DNA of 64,000 bases from the NCBI GenBank assembly GCA_017940005.1, contig JAGAZO010000004.1:1-64000 (forward strand), given 5' to 3'. The notes beneath the pieces were generated by a model. It ran no database searches, was not told the origin of the DNA, and saw nothing but the letters and a program-made list of their open reading frames with translations. The translations under genes were made by a program, and so were the position numbers. Each line of letters begins with the position of its first letter. Position 1 is the stretch's first letter. The DNA comes from Treponema sp. Lineage in GTDB: Bacteria > Spirochaetota > Spirochaetia > Treponematales > Treponemataceae. Positions 62,892 to 64,000 of this stretch are shown here, in pieces.

Positions 62892-63359
62892 TCATGTCAA
62901 TTTGCCTATGTCAATCCATTTGCGCGGTTTTGCATATAGTTCCAGCTCTGAAATTGTCAGCTCTATTGTACTGTTGCTGCTGCCGCATGCAGGAAACACT
63001 GTTTCAAACCGTTTGAGCGAAACGTCAAGATACACTTCTACGTTTTCAGGAAGTGCAAACGGACACACGCCGCCTGCTTCATGCCCAACGCGCATGGCGA
63101 GTTCAGCTGGTAAAATCATCGCAGCTTTTTTGCCAAACTCAGCTTTGTATTTGCTGTTGTCAATCCTTACATCGCCTGATGCAACAACAAGCACTGTCCG
63201 CCCGTCAACGTCAAACGACAGCGTTTTTGCAATGCGGCAGCTGTCAGTGTGAAGGGCATGCGCTGCCTCCTCAACTGTCGCACTCGACTGTGACAGCTCA
63301 AGCACGCGCTCTGCAATTCCGAATTGTTTAAAATATGCTTTCACCTTTTCGACAGACAT
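62892..63359 (-). CDS. YbaK/ProX-type aminoacyl-tRNA deacylase
   Basis: 155 aa, the usual length. It hydrolyses mischarged tRNAs such as Ala- or Cys-tRNAPro. The fold's conserved Lys (CRIAKTLSFDVDG), ASGDVRID and the Gly-rich GVCPFALPENVEVYLD block are visible. The start at 63359 (MSVEKVKAYF) is chosen because GGAGG lies 5 bases upstream; two more ATGs occur upstream in frame. It stands between vapB and the YigZ gene in the same orientation. Confidence 0.9.
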   Translation of the reverse strand: MSVEKVKAYFKQFGIAERVLELSQSSATVEEAAHALHTDSCRIAKTLSFDVDGRTVLVVASGDVRIDNSKYKAEFGKKAAMILPAELAMRVGHEAGGVCPFALPENVEVYLDVSLKRFETVFPACGSSNSTIELTISELELYAKPRKWIDIGKLT

Positions 63360-63441
63360 GGCATCCTCCATAAAAAGCAATGAGCAGATAAAAACCGTGT
63401 CATTTTAGCGATTTTTATCTTACGCTCCCTCATAGCACCTC

Positions 63442-64000
63442 CTACAGCACAACTGCGCCGCCGCTTGCATCACCGAGCGCAGCTGCAAACAAATCGTATT
63501 CGTCAATGTGGATTACGCCGCTCACTTCTACGCATAAGCCAAACGATTCGCGTATATCACTCACAGAAAACTGCTGCATCACGCGCGTGATTTTTTCATA
63601 GCGCGCATAATCAACAGAAAACGAAAATGAACGCGTTTCAAAAAGTTCTGCAAACGCGCCGCGCTCCTCCGCGACAGCAATCACGAGCTTTGCCGCATCT
63701 CCATACGCTTTTACAAGCCCGCCTGTGCCGAGCAACGTGCCGCCAAACCAGCGCGTTACCGTGAGCAGCGCATTTGTGCAGTTTTTTCCGCAAAGCACAT
63801 CGAGCACCGGCCGCCCCGCAGTTCCCGAAGGCTCGCCGTCGTCGCTCATGCCGCGTACCTCCGCTCCCTTCCCCACGATAAACGCGTGCACGACATGCGT
63901 GGCATCTTTGTATTTTGCCTTTTGCGATTTTAACAACTCGCGCGCATTCTGCTGCGATATGCACGGCAACAGCTCTGCAAGAAAACGCGAGCCTTTTACC
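63442..64000 (-). CDS. YigZ/IMPACT-family protein (5' end outside window)
   Basis: At least 185 codons; the frame is open to position 64000, so the true start lies beyond the window. The reading before the first TTG (63969) gives KGSRFLAELLP, matching the family's KKSRFIA start, so that TTG is not the initiator. The UPF0029 N-domain signature DDGEPSGTAGRP and the following VTRWFGGTLLGTGGL are clear, followed by the C-terminal DUF1949 domain. Function is poorly known (linked to translation control in eukaryotic IMPACT). Confidence 0.93.
   Translation of the reverse strand, partial: VKGSRFLAELLPCISQQNARELLKSQKAKYKDATHVVHAFIVGKGAEVRGMSDDGEPSGTAGRPVLDVLCGKNCTNALLTVTRWFGGTLLGTGGLVKAYGDAAKLVIAVAEERGAFAELFETRSFSFSVDYARYEKITRVMQQFSVSDIRESFGLCVEVSGVIHIDEYDLFAAALGDASGGAVVL

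Noticed and set aside
1-64000. tRNA genes, insertion sequences, prophage genes or an origin of replication
   Set aside because: I scanned the intergenic gaps for T-loop motifs, transposase-like ORFs with terminal repeats, phage genes and DnaA-box clusters, and saw none that I could support by eye.

Overview
The window looks like chromosomal DNA of a treponeme (Spirochaetota). The evidence is a CheA-CheW/CheR-like-CheX-CheY operon in that order, a UPF0164 outer-membrane protein beside a very large SpoIIE-type phosphatase and a TPR-like partner (from memory, the TP0854-TP0856 neighbourhood of T. pallidum), a spirochaete-style FliG, and a cytoplasmic BspA-type leucine-rich-repeat protein. The species cannot be fixed from sequence alone. 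Thiolase plus an acyl-CoA dehydrogenase fusion would suit a butyrate-forming treponeme.

Layout. 1-306: 5' end of a 16S rRNA gene on the minus strand, with leader and a strong promoter. 307-12256: a small repeat-bearing protein, the SpoIIE phosphatase/TPR pair, UPF0164, a GH57-like protein and a DUF4912 protein. 12351-17934: a pseudo-receiver winged-helix regulator and the chemotaxis operon. 18071-27063: an outer-membrane barrel, dapL, icd, murI, a Cys-rich small protein, a pentapeptide-repeat/MBL pair, a membrane-anchored HExxH protein and an unknown. 27124-33515: ilvN, thrA, a Zn/Mn ABC transporter and superoxide dismutase. 33526-38691: queuosine-precursor transporter, acyl-CoA ligase, miaA, RlmI-type methyltransferase. 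38931-43879: thiolase, an acyl-CoA dehydrogenase/EtfA/rubredoxin fusion and a flavodiiron protein. 43990-54076: clpB, two unknowns, an M16 peptidase, FliG and the LRR protein. 54159-58897: leuB and cimA separated by an AT-rich HindIII-like restriction-modification operon whose endonuclease is frameshifted. 59067-64000: pdxY, a histidine phosphatase, an outer-membrane-like protein, VapBC, a YbaK-type deacylase and a YigZ-family protein cut by the window edge.

How genes work together. ThrA, DapL, IlvN, LeuB and CimA point to real biosynthesis of aspartate-family and branched-chain amino acids, with isoleucine probably made through citramalate. FadD, thiolase and the dehydrogenase fusion form a fatty-acid/acyl-CoA set with look-alike promoter-operator sequences. 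The rubredoxin tail and the adjacent flavodiiron protein suggest an electron sink for O2 or NO, complemented by SOD.

Three signals go beyond gene content. (1) Many genes have a sigma70-like -10 box ending only 6-7 bases before the ATG, with no Shine-Dalgarno, so their mRNAs are predicted to be leaderless. (2) Three intergenic regions carry a composite family of hairpins built on a conserved core. (3) The HindIII-like nuclease is split exactly at a canonical U UUA AAU slippery heptamer.
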